64,000 nucleotides of DNA from G963556115 sp963666605 (GTDB taxonomy: Bacteria; Planctomycetota; SZUA-567). Below the pieces are notes generated by a model, which was not told where the DNA came from, searched no databases, and saw only the letters and a program-made list of their open reading frames with translations. The stretch covers positions 1,054,001-1,118,000 of the forward strand of contig OZ223208.1 in NCBI GenBank assembly GCA_965140405.1, given 5' to 3'. Positions 1 through 9,977 of the stretch are shown here, piece after piece. The number at the start of each line of letters is the position of its first letter. Positions within the stretch are counted from its first letter, which is position 1. The translations under genes and the position numbers were made by a program.

Positions 1-1268
1 TCAGATTCTCTGGCAGAGCTAGAGACTATTTCAGCAACTCTCTTAAGTACTTCATCCCCCATCAAGTGCCCCCAAGTATCATTTACCTTCTTGAAGTAAT
101 CAATATCAATAAGAGCAAATGACAATCTATCCTCACCAAGTAATACACTCTCATAATCCTTCTGAAGAGCCTCTATAAGGTATCTCTTATTATAAAGATT
201 TGTCAACCCATCCTTGATAGCTAATTCATAGATACTTTGACTGTATAACGCCTTGCTTATATGCGCAGAAACCGTGCTAAGTATGGATTTTTGACGTTCT
301 ACGAAATCTAGTGAATTACCCGAAAAACCTAATTTTACTACACCAAGTATATCTTCATCAGAGACTAGTTGAACCATAAGGTACTTCATTTGCTGGGTAG
401 CGCATGAGAGCACAGGTTGTTTATAATACATTGCTTCTTCAATATTTTCAAATTCAATATATACAGAAGATAAAGCATTCTGAACAATCCCTTCAACAAG
501 CTCTTTGAAAGTATGGCTCTTCTCACTGCACTCAAAGAGTGTCACCCGCAATCCTCCAAGAGAAATTTCTTTATAGATCAGTCCACCATTAATTGTTATA
601 TTCCCATCAACATATTCAAGAACAAGGTTCTGAGCATCAAAAAGTTCAGGATCCATAATATTAGACTTATTAAGATTCTGAACAACCTGCTTCAAGTTAT
701 TACCAGAGAAACTAAGGCAGAGTTCAGAGAATTCTGAGAGTTGGTAGTACGTATGAGGTAGAATTATACCGTCAGAGTTTGTAAATATGGTCAACTCTCT
801 TGCGGTATTATCTCTTCTGAGCAATCTTGCCACACTTCCCATAAAACAGCCAAATGATTTGCTACTAGCTGCGGCACTGGCAATGTCTGAGTGGGTAACC
901 AGATCATTAATTTTCTGCTCTAGTGCAGTTTTTTCATTTAATAGAGATACATTATTCTGTTTAATCGTTCGTGATAATCGGTGCATCATCTCATGTTTAA
1001 TGAGCATTCCAGCAATAAATAAAGCTGCTAATAATGAGATAAATGCCACGCACAGAGAAGCTCCTTGAGGTAGAGAGAACAATACCAGCTCAAACGAGAG
1101 TGTTAAAAGTAGCAATGATATTGTCAATCCCAAACCCAGAAAAACAATACTAAGATAACTCCTAACATTTACTACTTTTTTCGAAATTCCAGTATTGCAG
1201 AGAGTTCCATCTACTACATCCTTGAGTCCAGTGATACCTGAAATAGCAGCATTTATGTATTGATACAT
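1..1268 (-). CDS. GGDEF-domain (diguanylate cyclase-like) membrane protein, 3' end outside window
   Basis: This reading frame begins at ATG 1268-1266, with AGGTGG four bases upstream, and runs off the left edge after about 422 codons. The N-terminus carries two hydrophobic segments (about residues 35-55 and 60-80), followed by a short charged coiled-coil stretch. The middle part (about 130-330) looks like a GAF-type sensor region but has no motif I can name. The last 90 visible residues match the start of a GGDEF domain, with DGLTNLYNKRYL, then LIDIDYFKKVNDTWGH, then GDEVLKRVA. The GGDEF signature itself would lie just outside the window, so catalytic competence for c-di-GMP synthesis cannot be judged. 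It is inferred to be a membrane-anchored c-di-GMP signalling protein. Confidence 0.85.
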   Translation of the reverse strand, partial: MYQYINAAISGITGLKDVVDGTLCNTGISKKVVNVRSYLSIVFLGLGLTISLLLLTLSFELVLFSLPQGASLCVAFISLLAALFIAGMLIKHEMMHRLSRTIKQNNVSLLNEKTALEQKINDLVTHSDIASAAASSKSFGCFMGSVARLLRRDNTARELTIFTNSDGIILPHTYYQLSEFSELCLSFSGNNLKQVVQNLNKSNIMDPELFDAQNLVLEYVDGNITINGGLIYKEISLGGLRVTLFECSEKSHTFKELVEGIVQNALSSVYIEFENIEEAMYYKQPVLSCATQQMKYLMVQLVSDEDILGVVKLGFSGNSLDFVERQKSILSTVSAHISKALYSQSIYELAIKDGLTNLYNKRYLIEALQKDYESVLLGEDRLSFALIDIDYFKKVNDTWGHLMGDEVLKRVAEIVSSSARES

Positions 1269-1361
1269 ATTTCCACCTATATTCCGAATAAATAATAAGA
1301 GAACCCAAACTCTAGGCTCTCTTACAATATCGTCATATATATGGATAAAATCCACAAATAA

Positions 1362-3116
1362 TCAGCGTTTCACTGGAAAACTCAGTGTAAACGTCGAACC
1401 GATTCCGACGTGACTATCGACCTCAACACTTCCGTCATGGAGTAAAGCAATATGTTTTACAATTGCTAAGCCCAAACCAGTACCACCTTCAGTCCTGCTT
1501 CTAGCCTTATCAGTTCGATAAAATCTTTCAAATATCCTTTCCTGACACTCTTTTGCAATCCCAATACCTTGATCTCTAATAGATATTTTAACAAAGGCTT
1601 TATCGTATTTCACATCGATCCATACTTCGCTTCCAATCTCACTATATCGAGCAGCATTTGTCAAAAGATTTATGACTGCCTGCTCAAGTAGGTGTGGGTG
1701 ACAGACAATCTCATCCTCACCTTTATAGGAGTAATTTAATTTGACGCCTCGCTTATTGAATAGTTCACTAGTCAAGGCCACCGAACTAGATATAATAATT
1801 CCTAATGGCAACCTCTCCTTCACCATCTCTTTACCACTATCAAGCCTCGATAATACCAAGAGATCATCGATAATTTGAGCCATCCTTCTAGACTGTTCAG
1901 AAATGATATTTAAGAATCTCTTTGAACTCTCCTTATCATCAACTGCCCCATCAAGTAAGGTCTCAACAAATCCCACAATTGATGTTATTGGAGTTCTTAG
2001 TTCATGGGAAACATTTGCCACAAAGTCCTGCCTAGTCCTCTCAAGGCGTAATATCTGAGTAAGGTCATGAAACACCAGTAGTACCCCTGCCTCAGCCTTT
2101 AGCAGCACAACCCTCATAAGAACATTTCTTCCCGATGGAATAAGCTCAAGCATAGACTCCTGCTCTGGTTCTCCATCTTCTAGGCATGACTCAACAACTC
2201 TACAAACCTCCGGTACACGAATACTTGCATGGAGTAAGGTCCCAGGAGTCAGCCCTTCATATATTTCAAATATTCTCTCCGCAGATGAATTTGCATACAT
2301 GATATAAGCTTCGTTATCTAGCGCAATCACACCTTCACTCATACTCTCAAGCACTAAATTCTTCTCAATACGCTCTTTATCTAGGGCGGCAATTCTGTCA
2401 CTTATCTCACTAGAGATATAGTTGAGAGTCTTTATTGTCTTACTAACTTCTGTAATTGACGAATCCTCAATTTTTACATCGAATTCATTCCTTCCAAACC
2501 TTTCAGCACCTTCCTTCATCCTCTCTAGTGATCGAGCAACACTTCTAGAGAGTATATAAGCAATCACCACTCCACATATCAGAGATAGGATTCCTATTTT
2601 GATCATTTCAAAGATAAAAGCATTCTTTCTATCCTTTATTTTTGCTAGCGGATAGCTGGTTCTTATTACTCCAATAACATCACCATTAAGACGCAATGGT
2701 ATTGCAACATATAGCATAGAAACTTTGAGTTCATTACTATACCTCAAACTCGAAGAAGCCTTACCGTAGAGAGCAGACTTTACTTCTGGTCTAGAACCAT
2801 GGTTTTCCATGATTTTCTCATCCTTCTTACTATCAAACTCCACTACCCCTTCAGTAGAGATAATCGTAATACGAATATTCTCTCCCTCAGCAAATTTTTC
2901 GAATAGTGGTATAATTTCATTAGGACGTTGCTCATTATATAGCAGCTGGTAATTAGCAACTAATAAATCACCAAAACGCAAAATTTCATTTTGTTTATCC
3001 TCTATATAGTCTTCTTCAAACTGCTCAACGATAAAGGTAGCTCCTACAGTATCCATAATAATTAGTACAACCACAAACGGTATAAGCATCACCCACAAGA
3101 ATCTTCTGGTTCTCAT
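1362..3116 (-). CDS. PhoR-like sensor histidine kinase
   Basis: The 584-residue protein has a membrane segment at about 7-27, an extracytoplasmic sensor region at 30-165, a second membrane segment near 170-190 and a HAMP linker. A PAS domain follows (about 250-350), then a HisKA domain with VSHELRTPITS (phospho-acceptor His near residue 370). The ATP-binding domain shows the N box (NLLTNAARYS), G1 (DQGIGIA) and G2 (GGTGLGLAIVKH). This is the standard PhoR architecture. Its ATG overlaps the stop codon of the response-regulator gene (ATGA), so the pair is translationally coupled and surely cognate. The signal is not evident; phosphate is the family default, but no pst or phoU genes are visible here. 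Confidence 0.93.
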   Translation of the reverse strand: MRTRRFLWVMLIPFVVVLIIMDTVGATFIVEQFEEDYIEDKQNEILRFGDLLVANYQLLYNEQRPNEIIPLFEKFAEGENIRITIISTEGVVEFDSKKDEKIMENHGSRPEVKSALYGKASSSLRYSNELKVSMLYVAIPLRLNGDVIGVIRTSYPLAKIKDRKNAFIFEMIKIGILSLICGVVIAYILSRSVARSLERMKEGAERFGRNEFDVKIEDSSITEVSKTIKTLNYISSEISDRIAALDKERIEKNLVLESMSEGVIALDNEAYIMYANSSAERIFEIYEGLTPGTLLHASIRVPEVCRVVESCLEDGEPEQESMLELIPSGRNVLMRVVLLKAEAGVLLVFHDLTQILRLERTRQDFVANVSHELRTPITSIVGFVETLLDGAVDDKESSKRFLNIISEQSRRMAQIIDDLLVLSRLDSGKEMVKERLPLGIIISSSVALTSELFNKRGVKLNYSYKGEDEIVCHPHLLEQAVINLLTNAARYSEIGSEVWIDVKYDKAFVKISIRDQGIGIAKECQERIFERFYRTDKARSRTEGGTGLGLAIVKHIALLHDGSVEVDSHVGIGSTFTLSFPVKR

Positions 3117-3802
3117 GCATCCTCCCGAAAACGATACCCTACTCCTCGAACAGTCTCTATTAGAGATCCTGCAGAGCCAAGCTTCTTTCTAAGCCCAACA
3201 ATCTGCACATCCACCGCTCTATCAGTAACAACCGCATCCTGCCCTCGCACCGCATCGATTATCTGGTTACGAGTAAAGACCCACCCTGGTCTTTCAGAAA
3301 GGTATCTGACCAGCCTATACTCAGTATCTGTAAGATCTATCTTCTTATTACTGATAAGCACTTGATGCTTTTTGGGATTGATCGACAGTTCGCCTCGTAC
3401 AATTATCTTACTATCGTCTACTTCTTCTGCCACATCTCCCCTACGCATTACAGCCTTAATACGCGCAATAAGAACCTTTGGGCTGAACGGCTTTACCATA
3501 TAGTCGTCTGCACCCATCTCAAGTCCAACGACAATATCTGTCTCTTCCCCTTTTGCTGTAAGCATAATAATAGGAATTTCAGGCTTTGTGGCTTTAATCT
3601 TCCTGCAAACTTCCAGACCATCCATCCCCGGTAGCATTAAATCCAGGAGGACAATATCTGGTATATGTTTCAAAGCAAACTCCAGACCTTCTTCTCCATT
3701 ACTTGCTGCTTCTACTGCCCATCCAGCTTTGATCAAGTTGTATGCAACCAACTCTTGGATATTCTCATCATCTTCGACCATCAGGATATTATACTTCACC
3801 AT
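3113..3802 (-). CDS. PhoB/OmpR-family response regulator
   Basis: At 229 residues this is a normal-length OmpR/PhoB regulator. The receiver domain has acidic residues E10, D11 and D12, the phospho-acceptor D54 in LLDLMLPG, T82 and K104. The C-terminal half is a winged-helix DNA-binding domain ending in the typical TVRGVGYRF motif. The gene precedes the kinase gene with a 4-nt overlap. The closest architectural match is PhoB or a PhoP-type regulator, so I leave the gene symbol open. It presumably binds direct-repeat promoters of its regulon; none was identified in the window. Confidence 0.93.
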   Translation of the reverse strand: MVKYNILMVEDDENIQELVAYNLIKAGWAVEAASNGEEGLEFALKHIPDIVLLDLMLPGMDGLEVCRKIKATKPEIPIIMLTAKGEETDIVVGLEMGADDYMVKPFSPKVLIARIKAVMRRGDVAEEVDDSKIIVRGELSINPKKHQVLISNKKIDLTDTEYRLVRYLSERPGWVFTRNQIIDAVRGQDAVVTDRAVDVQIVGLRKKLGSAGSLIETVRGVGYRFREDA

Positions 3803-3936
3803 TTCGTCACTCTCTATCTAACAATTAGTTGTAAAAGCCCGAACAATACTTTCTTAATAATCTAATATTAGCCATAATTCCATCAATACTCAAGTTAGGT
3901 TATTATTAGGATAAATAAATAGAAAGCATTTTACTG

Positions 3937-4887
3937 CTAAAATCCCAAGTACTTCAGATCACTCTCATTCACAATCACTTTTTTCGATGATATACAGTTC
4001 AAATCAAATCCTTGTAGCAACTCATTAAGATCAATCTCCACACCAAACTCGCATAGCCCGCAACTCCATCCAAGCCAGCCAAGCACAACTTTCGGACTAA
4101 CGCCCTTCTCCCTTAAACAACTTATTCTGCTATCCCCATGCCTCTTTGCAAGCCTCCTACCATCACTGCCTACAACAAGTGGTAAATGTAAAAAATCTGG
4201 TATGCTATAACCCAAGGCCTTATAAAGCTCTATCTGCCTAAATGTACTATTTATTAGATCAGCAGCTCTAATAACTTCAGTTACCCCTGTCGCATTGTCA
4301 TCGACTACGCAAGCCAACTGATACGAAATACTAATTTTCTTGCTATTATTTTGCCTTGCTACAACAAAATCCCCACTCGTCATATCAAGATTTACTGTCT
4401 GGTCACCGTAAAAATTATCATGATAAGTAACTTCTGAAGTTTCACCAATATTGAACCTCCAAGCCAGTCTACTTTTGTCATAATCAATATCATCAATATC
4501 GTTTCCTCGGCAGGTATTAGGGTAGACCAAGTCTTCTCCAGCATGCGGAGCAGACTGAGCAGCTTGAATATCAGCTCTAGAGCAAAAACACGGATAAAGC
4601 AAGCCAGACCTGTATAATCTTGAAAATTCGGAACAGTATAGATCATTGCGTTGGCTCTGCACAACTATTTTATCATCCCAATCCAACCCAAGCCACCTCA
4701 AGTCCTCATATGCCTGTTCAACCTTCTTGATCTTAACCCTTGGATGATCCAAGTCCTCCATTCTCATCAAAACCTTACCTCCCAGGCTTCTAGCTCTCAA
4801 CCAAGTAATCAGAAAGGTTCTAGCATTGCCAATATGTAGAGCTCCAGTTGGACTTGGCGCAAATCTTGTAATGTATTTATCATTCAT
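3937..4887 (-). CDS. gluQ: glutamyl-Q tRNA(Asp) synthetase
   Basis: This truncated glutamyl-tRNA synthetase paralogue charges glutamate onto queuosine of tRNA(Asp). The class I signature is seen in APSPTGALHIGNAR near the start, zinc-ligand-like cysteines in CFCSRAD and YPNTC, and the second class I motif as KRHGDSR. The protein ends shortly after the catalytic core (about 316 residues), so it lacks the anticodon-binding domain, as GluQ enzymes do. I chose ATG 4887, directly before NDKYITRFAPSPTG. An in-frame ATG ten codons upstream would add an unconserved MYIISMWNHN extension. It stands alone, divergent from pgk. Confidence 0.9.
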   Translation of the reverse strand: MNDKYITRFAPSPTGALHIGNARTFLITWLRARSLGGKVLMRMEDLDHPRVKIKKVEQAYEDLRWLGLDWDDKIVVQSQRNDLYCSEFSRLYRSGLLYPCFCSRADIQAAQSAPHAGEDLVYPNTCRGNDIDDIDYDKSRLAWRFNIGETSEVTYHDNFYGDQTVNLDMTSGDFVVARQNNSKKISISYQLACVVDDNATGVTEVIRAADLINSTFRQIELYKALGYSIPDFLHLPLVVGSDGRRLAKRHGDSRISCLREKGVSPKVVLGWLGWSCGLCEFGVEIDLNELLQGFDLNCISSKKVIVNESDLKYLGF

Positions 4888-5022
4888 ATTATGATTCCAC
4901 ATACTTATGATATACAATAATAATTATAAAAAAAGCAAACCAGTAAATAAAAATATCTTGACTTATCCAGAATATCGTTAAAATATTACTGATAAGTACT
5001 ATATCTTATTGGAATAAATCAA

Positions 5023-5031
5023 TGCTATAAT
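5023..5031 (+). promoter_or_regulatory. putative extended -10 promoter of pgk
   Basis: TGCTATAAT is an extended -10 element about 40 bases before the pgk start codon. A GGAG ribosome-binding site lies between them at about 5062. No convincing -35 hexamer is present at 17 bases, which is tolerated by extended -10 promoters. The assignment is from sequence pattern only. Confidence 0.5.
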
Positions 5032-5070
5032 TATATACACTTTATTTAATTTTACAAATAGGAGAAACGA

Positions 5071-6291
5071 ATGGCTAAAAAAACAATCAAAGATATTGAT
5101 GTTGCAGGCAAAAAGGTTCTTATGCGTGTTGACTTCAATGTACCACTCAAGGACGGTATCGTCGGTGACGATACACGTATCGTAGCAGCACTCCCATCAA
5201 TAAAAGAGGTTATTGCAAAAGGTGGCAAACTAATCCTAGTCAGCCACTGCGGACGTCCTAAAGGTGAGCCAAAGCCTGAGTTCTCTCTAAAGCCTGCAGC
5301 TATGAAGCTTGCAGAGTTACTCGGCCAACCAGTCTCTCTAGCTCCTGATTGCGTTGGAGAAGAGGTAGAGAAAATGGTTGCTGAACTAAAAGAAGGCGAA
5401 GTTATCCTTCTAGAAAATGTACGCTTCCACAAAGAAGAAGAACTTCTTGACAAGTATGAAAAACAGGATGATGCAACCAAAGCAGCAATCGATAAGTTTG
5501 TTAAAGAGCTTGCTTCACTAGGTGATGTTTATGTCAACGACGCCTTCGGTACTGCTCACCGCGCACACGCTTCTACACAGGGAGTTACTAAGTACCTATC
5601 TCCATGCGTAGCTGGCTACCTAATGGAGAAAGAAGTTAAGTACTTCGGAGATACTCTAGCTGCTCCAGAAAAGCCTTTCGTAGCAATCCTTGGTGGTGCT
5701 AAAGTTTCAGATAAGATCATGGTTATCGATAATCTAATGGACAAAGTAAACACTATCATCATCGGTGGTGCTATGGCTTACACTATGCTCAAAGCTAAGG
5801 GCGAGAGTATTGGTATATCAATGGTTGAAGAAGACAAGCTTGATGTTGCTACAAGCATCATCAAGAAGGGTGAAGAGAAGGGTGTTGCAGTTCTCCTTCC
5901 TATTGACCACGTATGCGCTAAGGAATTCGGTGTTGACGAACCAGACGGTACATTTGACACTATACCAGATGATATGATGGGGCTTGATATTGGGCCTAAA
6001 TCAATAGCTCTATTCAAAGAAGCTGTTGACTCTGCTAAGACTGTAGTATGGAACGGTCCAATGGGAGTATTTGAAAAGCCTGCATTCGCTACAGGTACAT
6101 TTGCTATTGCTGACGCAGTTGCTGAAAACACTGCTTGTGTAAGCATTATCGGTGGTGGTGACTCAGTAAGTGCTGTTAAGAAATCAGGCCTTGCAGATAA
6201 GATGACTCACATCTCTACAGGTGGTGGAGCTAGTCTTGAGTTCCTTGAAGGCAAAACACTTCCAGGTGTTGCGGCTCTTGACGAAGCATAA
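5071..6291 (+). CDS. pgk: phosphoglycerate kinase
   Basis: The 406-residue protein is collinear with bacterial phosphoglycerate kinase, which interconverts 1,3-bisphosphoglycerate plus ADP and 3-phosphoglycerate plus ATP in glycolysis. Visible signatures are RVDFNVPL near residue 20, VSHCGRPKG, LLENVRFHKEE, the NDAFGTAHRAHAS block, GGAKVSDKI, and the C-terminal GGGDSV and STGGGASLEFLEGK nucleotide-binding motifs. The start follows a clear GGAG site. It is monocistronic: an extended -10 promoter precedes it and a strong hairpin terminator follows at 6311-6358. Codon use is slightly richer in GC than its neighbours, as expected for a highly expressed gene. Confidence 0.98.
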   Translation: MAKKTIKDIDVAGKKVLMRVDFNVPLKDGIVGDDTRIVAALPSIKEVIAKGGKLILVSHCGRPKGEPKPEFSLKPAAMKLAELLGQPVSLAPDCVGEEVEKMVAELKEGEVILLENVRFHKEEELLDKYEKQDDATKAAIDKFVKELASLGDVYVNDAFGTAHRAHASTQGVTKYLSPCVAGYLMEKEVKYFGDTLAAPEKPFVAILGGAKVSDKIMVIDNLMDKVNTIIIGGAMAYTMLKAKGESIGISMVEEDKLDVATSIIKKGEEKGVAVLLPIDHVCAKEFGVDEPDGTFDTIPDDMMGLDIGPKSIALFKEAVDSAKTVVWNGPMGVFEKPAFATGTFAIADAVAENTACVSIIGGGDSVSAVKKSGLADKMTHISTGGGASLEFLEGKTLPGVAALDEA

Positions 6292-6310
6292 GCTTTAAAA
6301 ATAACTATAT

Positions 6311-6358
6311 AGTATAAAAATGAGCGACGGCATATTTACCGTCGCTCATTTTTATACT
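6311..6358. terminator. bidirectional terminator between pgk and the ligase-like gene
   Basis: A perfect 20-bp stem (6311-6330 with 6339-6358) encloses an 8-base loop. The stem is GC-rich at the loop end and A/T-rich at the base, so either strand gives a hairpin followed by a U-rich tract. It sits between convergent genes and can serve both. Confidence 0.9.
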
Positions 6359-6374
6359 TATTAATCAGCAACAA

Positions 6375-8783
6375 TCAATCGTTAGAAACATTATTCACTA
6401 TTCCTCTAGCTTTGTATAATTCATAGCTCTTCAACTTTGTACTATGATCAAAATCGCACTTTGAGTCTATTTCAATCGCTTTTTTAGCCTGCACCTCAGC
6501 TGCTTCATAATCACCATTATCACTCAGGTATTTTGCAAAGGTATAGGGATATTTAGCATTATGCGGATATAAATTCTGCGCTGCACCATAAAGAGCGACA
6601 ATCTCATTCTTCCTCTCAATAGGGTAGTACATAGCTAGTACCCTTGCCAGTGCACCCCTATATTCACTCGAATTAGGTCTTGCCTTTATTGCTTTATTAA
6701 TTCCGACAATTACGCCATCAATGATGTCCTTATCTACGCCACCATCACTGAGCGAATACAGCTGAAGGAGTAGATTTGCCCTCTCAATATGTAGTTCTGC
6801 ATTACTATCTGAAAGTAAGATAGCTCTATCAAATGCAGTAATGGCTCTCTCAATCTGTTCAATATTTTTGTATCTCCCTGCATTCGTCATTGCCACACTT
6901 TCAGCAGTAGCAGCAACAAGCCCTTCCCAGACTACCCAGGTACCCCAAATAATACCAATCAGCAACATAATATACGCCAAAGCATTCCTTGCTCGCGACC
7001 GGAAACTTAACATTCCCCAAGATCTCTGCCTAGCCAGTAACAGACCTATCATCACCCAAAAAAAACCACTGAGTGCTGGATGAAATAGATAATCTCCTGA
7101 TACAGAATATAACAACAATGCAATTAGAGACAACCTGGTGTAGAAGACAATACCTTCATAATCTATCCCACTACTCATCATCCAGAATCTCTTGAATGCA
7201 AAAAAACCTAGTACGGGTAATAAAACTAAATTGACTATAAAATGTACAACTAATGGTATAATCGATACACCTCTAGCATAAAAGCTCTCTGGACTTGAAG
7301 TCAGCTCTCGAATAAAGTACTCAAGTCCCATATGCTCTGACAATCCTATCAGAACAAATGCATACGACACTACAAAACCTGCAATTACCAGATACGCCCC
7401 AGCACTCTCAAACCGAGCAGCATCAAAATCAACCTCTCTATGCTCCCTTCTTTCAGCACTACCAGAGAAAAGTAATACCCCAAGAAGGGTAACAAAGGCG
7501 CAGAATAAAGCAACTCCTCCATCAGCGAGTATCTCAAGATATAAGTTACCAGCCCTTCCAAGAGAGCTGCCAAAGGGGGATTTATATATTGAATGAACCT
7601 CTGTGAAATTATCCAGTCCCCAGCCAAATATTGGGGCATCTAGAAATGCCTGCCAAGCTGCTGACATTGTAAATGAACATTCATAAACTCTATAATATAT
7701 ATATCCCTTCAAGTACCCCAGCTCGCTAGTGTTTGGTGCTAGAATAACCATAGCAACAACCAAGCATAGGGTGACTAGAAATCCAATACCTATAAGGTAC
7801 TCAGCATTCTTATATCTCTCAAAGCCATACCTTACTCGCAGCACCTCTATCTCAACATACCAAAGCATAACAAACACAACTTCAGCAATCACACTCCCCG
7901 TAACTAACCAAATACCTATGGCAAGCACCGCACCCATGAAACTCAGCATTCCAACGCCACCCAAAACAAGTAAAACTCTCTTAATCCAAGACTCATTTGT
8001 ACGAGCAACCTTGAAGAGAACTACTACTTCAAATATCTTCCCAAGCAATACTCCATACCAACTCCCAGAGATTACAATTCCCATAAGCCCCATGATAAGG
8101 GCAATATCAAAGACTATACCATCTTGGTTCTTCTTTTTTATACCAAAGAAAAAGAATGTAACAAGCAACGAAAATGCACATAAGGCTGTATCGCTCCCAA
8201 AACCACCGCCAACCCAACCATCTTCAAGCCTATCAATAAAGGCTTGAGCGACAATCATACCCTTTGAGCGGATGCTGTTTTTAAAAGCTGCTGAGTCACT
8301 AGCTATTGACTGAAGATAATCAAGTGCATATATCTTCTGATAGAGTGAATACACACCTACAACCACTACAGAAGAAGCTATCGTGGATGCATATAGTCGA
8401 AAAACATTCCTCTCCCTAGCTGTAAGTAAGACAGCAATAAATATCAAGATATCAGAAATCCAGACAAAGCCCATACCTTTCGCAGAATAACCGTAGTTGA
8501 ACAAAGTAGCATTCAAAACAGAGAACAATACAAACACTACTGCAAGTACAATCGCGGCTATTATCTTTGGGGGAGGCAGTATCAAACCATTACAAAGTAA
8601 TCTGCTGAGAACTGCAGACAACATAGAAGCCAATGAAAGAGCTCCAAAGATATAGGTTTGCGGGCTGGACGCGGCCGCACCAGCACTCAGAGCACGCATT
8701 ATAATATATAGTGTGCAGAGTGCACACGATATCATAAAGAGAGAATCAGAACCCTTTGTATTTTTACGAGTAGAATCTCTCAC
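6375..8783 (-). CDS. O-antigen ligase/polymerase-like membrane protein with C-terminal TPR
   Basis: The 802-residue protein starts with about a dozen hydrophobic segments. A Wzy_C/O-antigen-ligase motif occurs mid-protein (FLDAPIFGWGLDNFTEVHS, followed by a periplasmic-loop-like stretch rich in aromatics). The last 180 residues are tetratricopeptide-like helices (for example NAELHIERANLLLQLYSL and YPYTFAKYLSDNGDYEAAEVQ). This layout is typical of WaaL/Wzy-type enzymes that transfer or polymerise lipid-linked glycans, or of related protein glycosyltransferases such as PglL. The start is GTG, placed immediately after the ispG stop codon (TAGGTG), so it is likely co-transcribed with ispG. The substrate is unknown. 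Confidence 0.8.
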   Translation of the reverse strand: MRDSTRKNTKGSDSLFMISCALCTLYIIMRALSAGAAASSPQTYIFGALSLASMLSAVLSRLLCNGLILPPPKIIAAIVLAVVFVLFSVLNATLFNYGYSAKGMGFVWISDILIFIAVLLTARERNVFRLYASTIASSVVVVGVYSLYQKIYALDYLQSIASDSAAFKNSIRSKGMIVAQAFIDRLEDGWVGGGFGSDTALCAFSLLVTFFFFGIKKKNQDGIVFDIALIMGLMGIVISGSWYGVLLGKIFEVVVLFKVARTNESWIKRVLLVLGGVGMLSFMGAVLAIGIWLVTGSVIAEVVFVMLWYVEIEVLRVRYGFERYKNAEYLIGIGFLVTLCLVVAMVILAPNTSELGYLKGYIYYRVYECSFTMSAAWQAFLDAPIFGWGLDNFTEVHSIYKSPFGSSLGRAGNLYLEILADGGVALFCAFVTLLGVLLFSGSAERREHREVDFDAARFESAGAYLVIAGFVVSYAFVLIGLSEHMGLEYFIRELTSSPESFYARGVSIIPLVVHFIVNLVLLPVLGFFAFKRFWMMSSGIDYEGIVFYTRLSLIALLLYSVSGDYLFHPALSGFFWVMIGLLLARQRSWGMLSFRSRARNALAYIMLLIGIIWGTWVVWEGLVAATAESVAMTNAGRYKNIEQIERAITAFDRAILLSDSNAELHIERANLLLQLYSLSDGGVDKDIIDGVIVGINKAIKARPNSSEYRGALARVLAMYYPIERKNEIVALYGAAQNLYPHNAKYPYTFAKYLSDNGDYEAAEVQAKKAIEIDSKCDFDHSTKLKSYELYKARGIVNNVSND

Positions 8784-9849
8784 CTAGCCCATACTCTCCA
8801 CAATTACCATCAACCTATCCATAGCCTCTGCTCTTGAATAGACACCTAACTTCTCACCCTTTGCAAAGAGCAAGACACCACTGCCACTACCAGCTACTCC
8901 AATATCAGCTCCTTCAGCTTCCCCAGGACCGTTTACTTCACAACCCATTACCGCCACTTTTATAGGTAACTTAATTCCCTCAAGTCTCTGCTTTACCTCT
9001 CTAGCAAGCCCAGCCATATCACTGATTCGACAACGCCCGCACGTAGGGCAAGAGATAATTTCTACCCCGTCTCTTAAAATTCCCGCCGCTCTCAGAAGCC
9101 TCTTACCAGCAATGACCTCACGAACCGGTTCACCAGTAAATGACAGTCGTATAGTGTCACCAATACCGTCAGCAAGCAGTCCGCCAATACCGATGGCACT
9201 CTTGAGCATAGCATCTTCTTCTACACCAGCCTCAGTTACACCTATATGAAGTGGATAATCACACCTAGCAGCAATTTCACGATTTACTCTGATAGTAGAT
9301 AATGCATCTGAGATCTTTGCAGATATTACAATATCAGAAAAACCATAATCTTCAAACCTGCTCGCATATTCCAAGGCCTCCTCAACAACAGCCTCTTCCA
9401 TACCTCTAGAATCATCCTTATTCTTATGCTTTACAGAGCCACCATTTACACCTATTCTAATTGGAACACCTGCCTTTTTAGCAACATCAAGTATCTGGTT
9501 AATTGCTTCCCAATTCTCCATATTACCAGGGTTTATGCGTATTTTTGCTGCTCCTGCATCAATAGCAGCGACAGCAATCCTCGCATCAAAATGAATATCT
9601 CCAACAACAGGAATTGGGACTAATTTTACATACTTCCTGAAAATATGCGACATCTTTTAGGGACGGTATCGCAACTCTTACAATATCACACCCCTCGCCT
9701 GCTGCTTGGTAAATCTGCTCGATAGTACCGTCTATATCACCTGCTGGTTTAGAAGTCATGGTCTGTACACTTACAGCAGAACTCCCACCGATCAAGACTC
9801 CTCCCACAGACACCTGTCTTGAATATCTTCTCAAAGCAGTATAATCCAT
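8784..9849 (-). CDS. ispG: 4-hydroxy-3-methylbut-2-enyl diphosphate synthase, split by an apparent +1 frameshift
   Basis: Two overlapping frames together encode one IspG, the iron-sulfur enzyme of the MEP isoprenoid pathway. The first (9849-9586) supplies the N-terminus through DIVRVAIPSLKDVAYFQEVCK. The second (to 8784) continues with KLVPIPVVGDIHFD and carries RINPGN, the cluster cysteines in SCPTCGRCR and the terminal VAVMGCEVNGPGEA. Dropping one base from the four-A run (coding strand; 9624-9627) joins them seamlessly into 354 residues, the usual length. The start has AGAGGA upstream. IspG is normally essential and ispF lies intact at 56385, so I suspect a homopolymer sequencing error rather than a pseudogene. 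Confidence 0.92.
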
Positions 9850-9977
9850 AATTTCCTCTTTATCTTATCCTGACGAATATATATACTTATCCAATATATA
9901 CTTACTCATAGAACTCATTTTATTTCAATAAGTAATTATACTTTCAACAGGGACAAATAGGAAGAGAATAAAGCCAT

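Noticed and set aside
513..1068. Plus-strand ORFs of 74 and 93 codons near the left edge
   Set aside because: They are shadows of the minus-strand GGDEF gene, which has recognisable domains and a good ribosome-binding site.
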